A stretch of 64,000 bases of DNA from Achromobacter insuavis (GTDB lineage: Bacteria > Pseudomonadota > Gammaproteobacteria > Burkholderiales > Burkholderiaceae_B). The notes beneath the pieces were generated by a model that was given only the letters and a program-made list of their open reading frames with translations, ran no database searches and was not told the DNA's origin. A program made the position numbers and the translations under genes. Below are positions 9,737 to 18,147 of the stretch, in pieces. How positions within the stretch are numbered: position 1 is the stretch's first letter; every line of letters starts with the position of its first letter. Where the stretch lies: contig NZ_CADIJR010000014.1 in assembly GCF_902859645.1 (NCBI RefSeq), positions 39,878 to 103,877 on the forward strand, given 5' to 3'.

Positions 9737-10846
9737 ATGACCACCCCCCAGCATTTCATCGGCCTGATGTCCGGCACCAGCGTGGATGGCGTCGACGGCG
9801 TCCTGGCGCGCCTGCGCGACGGCCAGCCGCCGCAGGTGCTGGCCAGCGCCAGCCTGTCGATGCCGGCCGCGCTGCGCGCCGAATTCCTGGCGCTGAACCA
9901 GGCCGGCGACGACGAGCTGGCCCGCGCCGCGCTGGCCGCCAACGAACTGGCCCGCCTGTACGCGCAGGTGACCGCCGACCTGCTGGTCGGCGCCCGCCTG
10001 CGGGCGCAGGACATCGCCGCCATCGGCGCCCATGGCCAGACGGTGCGCCACCGTCCCGACAGCGGATACACCGTGCAATTGAACGCGCCCGCCCTGCTGG
10101 CGGAGCTGACCGGCATCGACGTGGTGGCCGACTTCCGCAGCCGCGACGTGGCCGCCGGCGGCCAGGGCGCGCCGCTGGTGCCGCCCTTCCACGCGGCCGT
10201 GTTCGGCGCGCCGCAGGGCCGCGCCGTGCTCAACCTGGGCGGCATCGCCAACGTCACCCTGCTGGCGCCGGGCCAGGCGCCGCGCGGCTTCGACACCGGC
10301 CCGGCCAACGTCTTCCTGGACGGCTGGTGCCAGCGGCACCTGGGCCAGCCCTACGATGCCGACGGCCGCTGGGCCGACAGCGGCCAGGTGCTGGCGCCGC
10401 TGCTGGAACAACTGATCGCGAGCGAACCCTGGTTCGCGCTGCCGCCGCCCAAGTCGACCGGCCGCGACCTCTTCAACATGCGCTGGCTGGACGACCGACT
10501 GGCCGCCTTCGACGGCGCCAGGCCGGCCCCTCAGGACGTGCAGGCCACCTTGCAGCGCCTGACGGCCCGCACCGTGGCCAACGCCATCGACGCAGCCGGC
10601 GACGACGTGCGCGAGCTCTACGTGTGCGGCGGCGGCGCCCACAACCCGGGGCTGATGCGCGAGCTGGCGTATTGCCTGCAGCGCCCGGTGCATGCCACCG
10701 ACGCGCTGGGTGTTCCAGCGCAGCAGGTCGAGGCGCTGGCCTTCGCCTGGCTGGCGCAGGCCTTCCTGGCGCGCCAGCCAGCCGGCCTGCCCAGCGTCAC
10801 CGGCGCCCGCGGCCCGCGCATCCTGGGCGCGCTGTACCCCGCCTGA
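9737..10846 (+). CDS. anmK: Anhydro-N-acetylmuramic acid kinase
   Basis: A 369-residue cytoplasmic kinase that converts 1,6-anhydro-MurNAc from murein recycling to MurNAc-6-phosphate. Family features include the N-terminal [18 protein letters not shown] phosphate-binding loop, [36 protein letters not shown] and the C-terminal [12 protein letters not shown]. The start at 9737 gives the usual N-terminus. It follows the M23 endopeptidase, consistent with coupled wall turnover and recycling. It is convergent with erpA and shares a terminator with it. Confidence 0.97.
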   Translation: MTTPQHFIGLMSGTSVDGVDGVLARLRDGQPPQVLASASLSMPAALRAEFLALNQAGDDELARAALAANELARLYAQVTADLLVGARLRAQDIAAIGAHGQTVRHRPDSGYTVQLNAPALLAELTGIDVVADFRSRDVAAGGQGAPLVPPFHAAVFGAPQGRAVLNLGGIANVTLLAPGQAPRGFDTGPANVFLDGWCQRHLGQPYDADGRWADSGQVLAPLLEQLIASEPWFALPPPKSTGRDLFNMRWLDDRLAAFDGARPAPQDVQATLQRLTARTVANAIDAAGDDVRELYVCGGGAHNPGLMRELAYCLQRPVHATDALGVPAQQVEALAFAWLAQAFLARQPAGLPSVTGARGPRILGALYPA

Positions 10847-10865
10847 CGCGCGGCGCGCGCCCAGC

Positions 10866-10898
10866 AAAAAGCCCTTCGGAAAACCGAAGGGCTTTTTT
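10866..10898. terminator. Bidirectional terminator between anmK and erpA
   Basis: AAAAAGCCCTTCGG and CCGAAGGGCTTTTTT form a 14-bp stem with an AAAA loop. A-runs and T-runs on either side make it usable from both strands. Confidence 0.93.
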
Positions 10899-10933
10899 GT
10901 CGGGCGGACGATCGGCGCGAGGCCGCGCGCGGA

Positions 10934-11305
10934 TTACACCGAGAACGACGAACCGCAGCCGCAGGTGGTGCTGGCGTTGGGATTGCGGATGACGAACTGC
11001 GCGCCTTCCAGGTCTTCCTTGTAGTCGATCTCGGCGCCGACCAGGTACTGGAAGCTCATGGGGTCCACCAGCAGTTGCACGCCAGCCTTGTCCAGCACGG
11101 TGTCGTCTTCGTTGACGACCTCATCGAACGTGAAACCGTACTGGAAACCCGAACAGCCGCCGCCTTGCACGAACACGCGCAGCTTCAGCTCGGGGTTGCC
11201 TTCCTCGGCCAGCAGGTCCTTGACCTTGGCGGCTGCCGAGTCGGTGAACACCAGGGGAGCAGGCGGGGCGGCCTGCAGGTCGACGGTTTCGGTCACTGCA
11301 TTCAT
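10934..11305 (-). CDS. erpA: Iron-sulfur cluster insertion protein ErpA (A-type carrier)
   Basis: A 123-residue A-type Fe-S carrier. The three conserved cysteines are C51 ([12 protein letters not shown]) and C115/C117 in the C-terminal [11 protein letters not shown]. The A-type carrier delivers clusters to apo-enzymes in the cytoplasm. The length and the [15 protein letters not shown] block favour ErpA over IscA. It lies 86 nt downstream of the DUF6776-like gene and is probably part of a transcription unit beginning at argC. In other Burkholderiales I recall a bactofilin gene at this junction; none is present here. Confidence 0.95.
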   Translation of the reverse strand: MNAVTETVDLQAAPPAPLVFTDSAAAKVKDLLAEEGNPELKLRVFVQGGGCSGFQYGFTFDEVVNEDDTVLDKAGVQLLVDPMSFQYLVGAEIDYKEDLEGAQFVIRNPNASTTCGCGSSFSV

Positions 11306-11391
11306 GATTCACTCCTGGCCGCTGGGGCCGTATTCCGATGAGCGGCTGCGCCACTCGCATGTAGTCACTATAGCGCAGGCGCCGCCCGGAC

Positions 11392-12180
11392 TCAAAGTTC
11401 GAGCTTGACACTGCGGGAGGCACGGACCACATCGCCCTCCAGGATGCTGATGGTGACGCTTTCGGGGACAAATCCCTCGGGCACTGCCAGGACGCCCTGG
11501 CTGCGCTGGTACTGGTCGAACTGCAAGGCCAGCGATGCCGCTGTCGTGGTTTCACCGGTGGCGGGCACCGGCCCGCTTTCCGCCTTGACCTGCATCGGCG
11601 CCAGGTCGACGGTGACGGTTTCGCCCTTGAGCGTGCCGGTGGCCTGGAACCGCAGCGTGCCGGCGAACGGGGCCGCGCCATTGCGGCCGCTGCGCATCAG
11701 CAGCACCTTGTAGCGCAGGCCCCCGCCTTCGCGATCGATCTGGGCGCCGCGGATGTCCACGGTGCCTTCCGGCCCCGGCGGCAGCAATTGCTCATAGAAC
11801 GCCAGCTGATCGCGCACCCGGCCAACCTCGGCCTGCGCCGCATGCAGCTGGGTTTCGAGCTCCTGGCGCGCCGAGCGCTCGATCACGAGCTCGCCGTCGG
11901 CGGTGTCGAGCTGGCCGCGCGTATAGCGCAGCTGGACCGCCTGCTGACGCATCGCCTCGTCGCGCGCCTCGGCCTGGTCGGCGCTGAGGACCACCGCGTC
12001 CTTGGGCTGGTAGACGCCGCGGGCGTAGTAATAGCCGGCCGCGCCACCCGCCAGTACGCCCGCCAGCACGCCGGCGGCGACCCGCAGGCCGAGGCCGGGG
12101 CGGGAGGTTCGAGGTGTCGCGGAGGAATCGTTGGACATGAAAAGCGGGCCGGCGGGCTTGCCGCCGACCCGGCGCGGCAT
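11392..12180 (-). CDS. DUF6776-like membrane protein with coiled coil
   Basis: A 262-residue protein not tied to a known function. One transmembrane helix (about residues 32-50, LRVAAGVLAGVLAGGAAGYYYA) is followed by a heptad-like coiled coil (about 65-125, rich in A, E, Q and R), and then a beta-rich periplasmic C-terminal domain. The ATG at 12180 overlaps the argC stop codon (TGATG), suggesting translational coupling; a second in-frame ATG at 12138 would remove 14 residues and is a possible start. Its place between argC and erpA matches a conserved hypothetical gene of Burkholderiales. The family name is from memory of that gene order. Confidence 0.75.
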   Translation of the reverse strand: MPRRVGGKPAGPLFMSNDSSATPRTSRPGLGLRVAAGVLAGVLAGGAAGYYYARGVYQPKDAVVLSADQAEARDEAMRQQAVQLRYTRGQLDTADGELVIERSARQELETQLHAAQAEVGRVRDQLAFYEQLLPPGPEGTVDIRGAQIDREGGGLRYKVLLMRSGRNGAAPFAGTLRFQATGTLKGETVTVDLAPMQVKAESGPVPATGETTTAASLALQFDQYQRSQGVLAVPEGFVPESVTISILEGDVVRASRSVKLEL

Positions 12181-13244
12181 CAGGGCAGGATCGCGACCTG
12201 GTCGAGACCGACGGTCTCGGGGAAGCCGAACATCAGGTTCATGTTCTGCACGGCCTGGCCGGCCGCGCCCTTCACCAGGTTGTCCTGCACCACCATGATG
12301 ATGAGCTGGTCGCCGCCGCCCGGACGCGACAGGGCGATGCGCAGGTTGTTCGAGGCGCGCACCGAGCGCGTCTCGGGCAGGCTGCCGGCGGGCATGACGT
12401 CGACGAACGCTTCGTCGGCGTAGCGCTGCTCGAACAGGGCCTGGAAGTCGGTGTCGCGCGCCTCGGGCTTGATGCGGGCGTAGATGGTCGAGTACATGCC
12501 CCGGATCATCGGCACCAGATGCGGCACGAAGGTCAGGCCGACCTTGCCGCCGGCGATCTTCTCGAGCTGGGCGACGATTTCGGGATGGTGGCGGTGGCCG
12601 GCCACGCCGTAGGCCTTGAAGTTGTCCGAGGCCTCGGAGAACAGCGAGCCGACTTCGGCCTTGCGGCCGGCGCCCGACACGCCCGACTTGCAGTCGGCGA
12701 TCAGGGTCTGCGCATCGACCAGCTGCTTGCCGCCTTCGAGCAGCGGGGCCAAGCCCAGCAGCACGGTGGTCGGGTAGCAGCCCGGGTTGCCGATGACGCG
12801 CGCCTTGGAGATGGCTTCGCGGTTCAGCTCGACCAGGCCGTACTGGGATTCAGCCAGGATGTCCGGGCAGGTATGGGGAATCTTGTACCAGCGTTCGAAG
12901 GTGGGCACGTCCTGCAGGCGGAAGTCCGCGGCCAGGTCGATGACCTTGGTGCCGGCGGCGATCAGTTCCTGGGCCTGGGCCATGGCCACGCCGTGGGGCG
13001 TGGCGAAGAACACCACGTCGCAGTCGGTCAGCGTGGCCTTTTCCGGCGAGGAAAAAGCGATCCGCACGCGGCCGCGCAGGTTCGGGTACATGTCGGCCAC
13101 CGGCAGCCCGTCTTCCTTGCGGGACGTGATGGCGGTCAATTCCACATGGGGATGCTGCGACAGCAAGCGCAGCAGTTCGACGCCGGTGTAACCGGTGCCG
13201 CCGACGATACCAACCTTGATACGGGAGTTCGATGCTTGGGCCAT
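12180..13244 (-). CDS. argC: N-acetyl-gamma-glutamyl-phosphate reductase
   Basis: A 354-residue NADPH-dependent enzyme for the third step of arginine biosynthesis. The Rossmann loop is [18 protein letters not shown] (residues 11-28). The catalytic cysteine is C156 in [22 protein letters not shown] and the [16 protein letters not shown] block are also typical of type 1 ArgC. I chose the ATG at 13244 because the Rossmann fold starts right after it; 55 upstream codons are open but lie in the rpsI terminator region. The stop overlaps the start of the downstream membrane-protein gene. Confidence 0.97.
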   Translation of the reverse strand: MAQASNSRIKVGIVGGTGYTGVELLRLLSQHPHVELTAITSRKEDGLPVADMYPNLRGRVRIAFSSPEKATLTDCDVVFFATPHGVAMAQAQELIAAGTKVIDLAADFRLQDVPTFERWYKIPHTCPDILAESQYGLVELNREAISKARVIGNPGCYPTTVLLGLAPLLEGGKQLVDAQTLIADCKSGVSGAGRKAEVGSLFSEASDNFKAYGVAGHRHHPEIVAQLEKIAGGKVGLTFVPHLVPMIRGMYSTIYARIKPEARDTDFQALFEQRYADEAFVDVMPAGSLPETRSVRASNNLRIALSRPGGGDQLIIMVVQDNLVKGAAGQAVQNMNLMFGFPETVGLDQVAILP

Positions 13245-13393
13245 GATGTGTGCTCTTCGTAGAACGAGGCTCGATTGTATCGCTCGGACAACCGGCCTTG
13301 CCGCCACGCTTGAAAGCGCGCGGCGACCGCTGTCCGACCGGACGAAGCCCGCGGAGTTCCGCGGGCCTGGACGGGGCCTGGGCCCCGGGATGT

Positions 13394-13425
13394 AAAAAAA
13401 AGCCCGCACGAGGCGGGCTTTTTTC
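13394..13425 (-). terminator. Terminator of the rplM-rpsI operon
   Basis: AAGCCCGC-ACGA-GGCGGGCTT is flanked by A8 on the left and T6 on the right. It lies 8 nt beyond the rpsI stop codon on the minus strand. Confidence 0.92.
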
Positions 13426-13432
13426 GCAGCGA

Positions 13433-13825
13433 TTAACGCTTGCTGAACTGCTTGCGACGGCGCGCCTTGCGGAAGCCGACCTTCTTGCGTTCGACTTCGC
13501 GGGCATCGCGGGTCACAAAACCAGCTTGCGACAGTGCGGGCTTCAGGGTCGCGTCGTAGTCGATCAGGGCACGCGTGATGCCGTGACGGACTGCGCCGGC
13601 CTGGCCGGTTTCACCGCCGCCGTGCACGTTGACCTTGATGTCGAACGATTCCAGGTGGCCGGTCAGTTCCAGCGGCTGGCGCACGACCATGCGGCCGGTT
13701 TCACGAGCGAAGAACTCGTCGACGGGCTTGCCGTTGACGACGATCTTGCCGGTGCCCTTCTTGATGAAAACGCGAGCCACCGAAGTTTTGCGACGGCCGG
13801 TTCCGTAGTTCCAGTTACCGATCAT
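13433..13825 (-). CDS. rpsI: 30S ribosomal protein S9
   Basis: A 130-residue ribosomal protein. The N-terminal [25 protein letters not shown] block and the basic C-terminal tail ending [14 protein letters not shown], which reaches the P-site tRNA, are both intact. It follows rplM by 9 nt in the universal L13-S9 operon and is closed by a strong terminator. Confidence 0.99.
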   Translation of the reverse strand: MIGNWNYGTGRRKTSVARVFIKKGTGKIVVNGKPVDEFFARETGRMVVRQPLELTGHLESFDIKVNVHGGGETGQAGAVRHGITRALIDYDATLKPALSQAGFVTRDAREVERKKVGFRKARRRKQFSKR

Positions 13826-13834
13826 GGCGTTTCC

Positions 13835-14263
13835 TTAGATATCCAGCGTCTTGGGCTGCTGGGCGGTGTGCGGGTGCTCGGCACCGGCATAGACCTTCAG
13901 CTTCTTGATCATGGCGTAGCCCAGAGGACCCTTGGGCAGCATGCCCTTGACGGCCTTCTGGATGGCGCGACCGGGAAAACGCTCTTGCATCTTCTCGAAG
14001 TTCGTTTCGCGGATACCGCCCGGGTACGTGGTGTGGCGGAAGTACTTCTTGTCCTTCGCCTTGGTACCGGTAACGACGATATCGGAAGCGTTGATGATGA
14101 CGATGTAATCGCCGGTATCAACGTGCGGCGTGAATTCAGGTTTGTGCTTGCCACGCAGACGACGTGCGACTTCGCTGGCCACACGACCGAGGACTTTGCC
14201 CTTGGCGTCGATCACAAACCAGTCACGTTGGACTTCATGCGGCTTGGCCACAAAGGTCTTCAT
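13835..14263 (-). CDS. rplM: 50S ribosomal protein L13
   Basis: A 142-residue ribosomal protein, exactly the usual length, starting [22 protein letters not shown]. The [18 protein letters not shown] and [12 protein letters not shown] blocks are diagnostic. The frame extends upstream, but the standard start is the ATG at 14263. In E. coli, L13 represses its own operon through the leader. Here the leader contains a CTGGA-N3-TCCAG hairpin (14296-14308) and, further up, tandem 15-nt repeats. Confidence 0.99.
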   Translation of the reverse strand: MKTFVAKPHEVQRDWFVIDAKGKVLGRVASEVARRLRGKHKPEFTPHVDTGDYIVIINASDIVVTGTKAKDKKYFRHTTYPGGIRETNFEKMQERFPGRAIQKAVKGMLPKGPLGYAMIKKLKVYAGAEHPHTAQQPKTLDI

Positions 14264-14659
14264 GATGGTTCCTAGATATGAAAAATGGTCTCTGACTGGA
14301 CGATCCAGCCAGGCTTTTTCCCTCAACTAGACAATGGAGCCGGCATCTTTCCAGCAACTGGGTTTCAGTGCCGGGTTTCAGCCGATCGGGTTTAAGCCGA
14401 TCGGGTTTAAGCCGATCCTTTGTCCCTATCGACGTCCCGCCTAAGCGTTATTACCCGCCCGTGCAATGGTCAAAATGAGGGAAAGCCTGAAATTCTACCA
14501 CGGATGCTCAAAAAATGGGCAGCCGTGGCCGAATCCAGGCGAATGGACAGCCGTTTCCGGGGGAACGACTGTCGCATTTTTAAAAGGGACGCAAGCGCGC
14601 GCTGCCGGCAACCCTGCCCGCGCGCTCCTGCCCCCCCCGTCCGTGCCGGGCGGCGCGGA
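14264..14659 (-). promoter_or_regulatory. rplM leader/promoter region with a hairpin and tandem repeats
   Basis: About 400 nt without a gene lie between rplM and the livF-like gene. A 13-nt hairpin at 14296-14308 lies 33 nt upstream of the L13 start. At 14381-14417 the unit GCCGATCGGGTTTAA is repeated twice, followed by a partial third copy (GCCGATC); a degenerate copy precedes it. The rplM promoter must lie in this region, but no unambiguous -35/-10 pair was identified. The part nearest livF is GC-rich and shows nothing recognisable. Confidence 0.5.
14381..14417. repeat. 15-nt tandem repeat upstream of rplM
   Basis: GCCGATCGGGTTTAA occurs at 14381-14395 and 14396-14410, then GCCGATC at 14411-14417. 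The related GCCGGGTTTCA lies immediately upstream. Confidence 0.9.
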
Positions 14660-15370
14660 TCAGGCGCCCAGGTAGGCTTCCAGCACCCGCGGATGGCCGA
14701 GCAGGCCGCGGCCGGTGCCCGACAGCGCCATGGCGCCGTTCTCCAGCACGTAGCCGTGCTGGGCGATCTTGAGCGCCTGGCGCACGTTCTGCTCCACCAG
14801 GAACAGGGTCAGGCCGTCGGCATTGATCGCCCGCAGCGAGCGGAAGATCTCCTGCACCACGATCGGCGCCAGGCCCATCGACGGCTCGTCCAGCAGCAGC
14901 AGGCGCGGCTTGGCCATCAGGGCGCGGCCGATCGCCAGCATCTGCTGTTCGCCGCCGGAGAGGTTGCCGGCGATGCCGGTGATCCGCTCTTTCAGGCGCG
15001 GGAACAGGTTGAAGACGTATTCCAGGTCCGAATCGACGTTCTTCAGGCCGCGGCGGTAGGCGCCCAGCTCGAGGTTTTCGAGCACGGTCATGGTGGTGAG
15101 GATGGCCCGGCCTTCCGGCACCTGGACGATGCCGCGCGCCACCAGCTGGTGCGGCGCCAGGTTGGTGACGTCCTCGCCTTCGAACAGGATCTTGCCGCGC
15201 GCCTTGGGCAGCAGGCCCGACAGCGCCAGCAGCGTGGTCGACTTGCCGGCGCCGTTGGCGCCGACCAGGGCGGTGATTTCCTTGGCTTCCAGGTCCAGGT
15301 CGATGCCGCGGACGGCTTCGATGTGGCCGTAGTTGACCTCGAGTCCGCGGACTTCCAGCATTGCGCTCAT
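14660..15370 (-). CDS. livF: Branched-chain amino acid ABC transporter, ATP-binding protein LivF
   Basis: A 236-residue ABC ATPase and the last gene of the liv operon. Walker A is VGANGAGKSTTLLALSG (residues 36-52), the signature is NLSGGEQQMLAIGRALM, and Walker B is PRLLLLDEPSMGLAP. The LFLVEQNVRQAL and VLENGAMALSGTG blocks are typical of LivF. The start codon overlaps the livG stop as ATGA (15367-15370). It pairs with LivG to energise uptake through LivHM. The substrate is likely a branched-chain or related amino acid, judged only from the family. Confidence 0.93.
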   Translation of the reverse strand: MSAMLEVRGLEVNYGHIEAVRGIDLDLEAKEITALVGANGAGKSTTLLALSGLLPKARGKILFEGEDVTNLAPHQLVARGIVQVPEGRAILTTMTVLENLELGAYRRGLKNVDSDLEYVFNLFPRLKERITGIAGNLSGGEQQMLAIGRALMAKPRLLLLDEPSMGLAPIVVQEIFRSLRAINADGLTLFLVEQNVRQALKIAQHGYVLENGAMALSGTGRGLLGHPRVLEAYLGA

Positions 15371-16155
15371 TGTGCGGCCTCCGCGTTTTCGATGTCGTCG
15401 TCGTCCTCGCGGCCCAGGTAGGCCTCGATGACCTGCTCGTTGTTGCGGATCTCTTCAGGCCCGCCGCAAGCGATGATCTTGCCGAAGTTCAGCACCGCGA
15501 TGCGTTCGCACAGCCCCATCACGAAGCGCATGTCGTGCTCGATCATGAGGATGGTGTAGCCGCGGTCGCGGATCGCCAGGATCTCGCGCATCAACTCGGC
15601 GCGTTCGCCGGTGTTCATGCCGGCGACCGGCTCGTCCAGCAGCAGCAGCTTGGGCTCGGTGGCCAGCGCGCGCGCCAGCTCCAGGCGGCGCTGTTCGCCG
15701 TACGACAGGTTGTCGGCCAGGTCGTTGGCCTTGTGGTCCAGGCGCATCCACGTCAGCAGCTCGTGGGCGCGCTCGCGGGCGCGCTGCTCGTGCTCGCGGT
15801 AGCCCGGCAGGCCCAGCAACAGGCTGGGGAAGCCATAGTTCATGTGGCGGTAGGCGCCCACCACCACGTTCTCCAGCAGCGTCATCTCCTTGAAGAGGCG
15901 GATGTTCTGGAAGGTGCGGGCGATGCCCATGCGGGTGATGGCGTGCGGCTTCCTGCGCAGCAGGCTTTCGCCCTGGAAGGCGATGCCGCCGCCGCTGGGC
16001 GGCAGCAGGCCGGTGATCAGGTTGAACACCGTGGTCTTGCCGGCGCCGTTGGGGCCGATCAGGCCGAAGATCGCGCCTTCGGGCACCGACAGGCTGACGT
16101 CATGCAGCACGTGCAGGCCGCCGAAGCTCTTGGAAACGGAGGTCAGCTCAAGCAT
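15367..16155 (-). CDS. livG: Branched-chain amino acid ABC transporter, ATP-binding protein LivG
   Basis: A 262-residue ABC ATPase. Walker A is LIGPNGAGKTTVFNLITG, the signature is NLSYGEQRRLELARALA, and Walker B is PKLLLLDEPVAGMN. The ITRMGIARTFQNIRLF and TILMIEHDMRFVMGL blocks identify LivG rather than LivF. The ATG at 16155 lies inside the end of livM (8-nt overlap), and the longer frame upstream is only an extension into livM. Confidence 0.93.
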   Translation of the reverse strand: MLELTSVSKSFGGLHVLHDVSLSVPEGAIFGLIGPNGAGKTTVFNLITGLLPPSGGGIAFQGESLLRRKPHAITRMGIARTFQNIRLFKEMTLLENVVVGAYRHMNYGFPSLLLGLPGYREHEQRARERAHELLTWMRLDHKANDLADNLSYGEQRRLELARALATEPKLLLLDEPVAGMNTGERAELMREILAIRDRGYTILMIEHDMRFVMGLCERIAVLNFGKIIACGGPEEIRNNEQVIEAYLGREDDDDIENAEAAQ

Positions 16156-17020
16156 GGCGCTTGCCTCCTTGACGCATCCAGCGCTTGAAGCGCGCCGGAT
16201 CCCAGATGCCTTGCGGCAGGAACAGCACAATCACCACCAGGATCACTCCGTTGATGACCAGGCGGAAATCCGCGAAGCCGCGCAGCATCTCGGGCAGCAC
16301 GGTGATGATGAAACTGCCCAGCACGGGGCCGGCCAGGCCGCCGATACCGCCCAGGATGGCCATCGTCAGGATTTCAACGCCGCGGTCGAAGCCGTATTCG
16401 TTGGGGCCGATGAAGAAGGTCAGGTGCGCGTTGAGGGCGCCAGCCAGGCCGGCGATCATCGCGCCCGCCACGAAGGCCAGCATCTTGTTGGCGCGCACGT
16501 CGATGCCCATCAGGCCGGCCGCGGTCTCGTCGCCACGGATGGCCTCGAAGGCCCGTCCGATCTTCGAGGCGCGCACGCGCCACAGCACGAACAGCACGAT
16601 GACGACCGCCAGGATGACGTGCCACCATTGCGTCAGCTGCGGAATGCCGTTCAGGCCCAGCGCGCCGCCGGTGATCGACTCGGTGTTCAGCACCGTCACC
16701 CGCACCACTTCGCCAAAGCCCAGCGTGGCCATGGCGAGGTAGACCCCTGACAGCCGCAAGGTCGGCAACCCGATCAGCGCCGCCACCAGGGCGGGCGCCG
16801 CCATGCCGCCGGCCAGCGCGACCGGGAACGAGACGTCGTAGTTCATGGTGAGCAACGCCGCCGCGTAGGCGCCGATGCCCATGAAGGCCGCATTGGCCAT
16901 GGCCAGCATGCCGCAGGCAAGCGTCAGCCAGATGGAGAGGGCCAGCAGGGCGTTGGTGCCGAGCGTCAGCACCAGGTTGCCATAGATGGCCCAGAAGTTT
17001 TCGAATCCGCTCATACTCAC
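16148..17020 (-). CDS. livM: Branched-chain amino acid ABC transporter permease LivM
   Basis: A 290-residue inner-membrane permease with about eight to nine hydrophobic segments. It has the LivM block AMANAAFMGIGAYAAALL and the cytoplasmic-loop block FEAIRGDETAAGLMGIDV that contacts the ATPases. A GTG start at 17020 overlaps the livH stop as GTGA; an ATG two codons later (17014) is the alternative and would shorten the protein by two residues. Confidence 0.92.
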   Translation of the reverse strand: MSMSGFENFWAIYGNLVLTLGTNALLALSIWLTLACGMLAMANAAFMGIGAYAAALLTMNYDVSFPVALAGGMAAPALVAALIGLPTLRLSGVYLAMATLGFGEVVRVTVLNTESITGGALGLNGIPQLTQWWHVILAVVIVLFVLWRVRASKIGRAFEAIRGDETAAGLMGIDVRANKMLAFVAGAMIAGLAGALNAHLTFFIGPNEYGFDRGVEILTMAILGGIGGLAGPVLGSFIITVLPEMLRGFADFRLVINGVILVVIVLFLPQGIWDPARFKRWMRQGGKRHA

Positions 17021-17898
17021 GCCTTGCGTTGAACCACTTTGCCGAACAGACCTTGCGGGCGCACCAGCAGGATCAGGAACAGCAGGCCGAATGCCACCGC
17101 GTCGCGCATGGTGGAGCCGATATAGGCCACCGACAGCACTTCAGCGAAGCCCAGGAACAGCCCGCCCAGCATGGCGCCGCGAATGTCGCCCATGCCCCCG
17201 AGAATGATGACCGCGATGCCCTTGTGCAGCATCGGCTGGCCCATCAGCGGGAACAGCGCATTCGAGTACAGGCCGATCAGCACGCCCGCGACCCCGCCCA
17301 GGGCGGCGGCGGCGAACGAGGTGGTGATGAAGAGCTTTTCGACGTTGATGCCCAGCAGCCAGGCGGCCTTGGGCGATTCGGCAATGGCGCGCAGGGCGCG
17401 GCCGAACTGCGTGCGACGCATCACGAACATCAGCAGGGCCATCAGCGCGAACGACAGGAAGATGATGCCCAGTTCGATCACGGTCAGGTGCAGGCCGGCG
17501 ATCTCGATGACTTCCTCGGGCACGGTGCCGTGCGGGAAGCGCAGGTTGCTGGCGCCGAAGATGCCTTGCGCGCCATTGTTCAGGATGATGCCCACGCCGA
17601 TCGTGGCGATCATGGGGATCAGGTGGGGTGCATTGCGTTTGCGCAGCGGCTTGAGCACCAGGTAGTCGATGATGACCCCGGTGAAGCCGGCAACGAAAAA
17701 TGCCACCATCAGCGCCGCCCACAGGGGCAGGCCGAAATGCTGCACCACGGAGAGCGCCGCGTAGGCCCCCACCATGAAGACGGCGCCATGCGCGAGGTTG
17801 ATCACCCCGAGCACGCCGAATACCAGCGTGAAGCCCAGCGCGAACAGTGCGTACACACAGCCCAGCGACAAGGCGTTAACGAATTGTTGTTCCAACAT
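17017..17898 (-). CDS. livH: Branched-chain amino acid ABC transporter permease LivH
   Basis: A 293-residue inner-membrane permease with eight or so hydrophobic helices. The LivH N-terminus (NALSLGCVYALFALGFTLVFGVLGVINLAHGAVFMVGAYA) and the RAIAESPKAAWLLGINVEKL loop are conserved. It is the first permease gene of the operon. It lies 249 nt downstream of livK, from which it is separated by a strong hairpin terminator and small repeats, so its expression is probably lower than that of the binding protein. Confidence 0.93.
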   Translation of the reverse strand: MLEQQFVNALSLGCVYALFALGFTLVFGVLGVINLAHGAVFMVGAYAALSVVQHFGLPLWAALMVAFFVAGFTGVIIDYLVLKPLRKRNAPHLIPMIATIGVGIILNNGAQGIFGASNLRFPHGTVPEEVIEIAGLHLTVIELGIIFLSFALMALLMFVMRRTQFGRALRAIAESPKAAWLLGINVEKLFITTSFAAAALGGVAGVLIGLYSNALFPLMGQPMLHKGIAVIILGGMGDIRGAMLGGLFLGFAEVLSVAYIGSTMRDAVAFGLLFLILLVRPQGLFGKVVQRKA

Positions 17899-17930
17899 GA
17901 TGGGACATATTCCAAATCAAAAAAGAGCCC

Positions 17931-18028
17931 CCACGCTGCGCCCCCTGCGTGGACTTGCCGCTCGCCAGGCTCGGCTTCGGGACTCGGGGCAGGCCTGTGT
18001 AAGGCCTTCCACGCCGCGCATTGCGTGG
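17931..18028. repeat. Pair of related small palindromes in the livK-livH spacer
   Basis: CCACGC-N10-GCGTGGACTTGCCGC at 17931-17961 recurs as CCACGC-N8-GCGTGGACCTGCCGC at 18009-18037. The two hairpin units are in direct orientation about 78 nt apart, a REP-like arrangement. Confidence 0.75.
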
Positions 18029-18073
18029 ACCTGCCGCCCTGAGAGAGCCGTTCTATTCCTGGGGAGTCCTACG

Positions 18074-18120
18074 ATAAAAAGCGCCTTGCGGACCGCGGCC
18101 AGCCGCCGTCCGCAAGGCGC
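18074..18120 (-). terminator. Intra-operon terminator after livK
   Basis: GCGCCTTGCGGA (18081-18092) pairs perfectly with TCCGCAAGGCGC (18109-18120). The stem is followed on the minus strand by a U-rich tract (A5 on the plus strand at 18076-18080). It would uncouple livK from livHMGF. Confidence 0.85.
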
Positions 18121-18147
18121 ATCCCCCCGCGCGGGGATGCGGACTGC

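Noticed and set aside
8200-10308. A 702-codon antisense frame over the M23 and anmK genes
   Set aside because: It crosses two well-supported genes and the terminator between them.
18121-18138. A second terminator directly after livK
   Set aside because: ATCCCC...GGGGAT forms a stem but has no U-tract; the stronger stem at 18081-18120 is the credible terminator.
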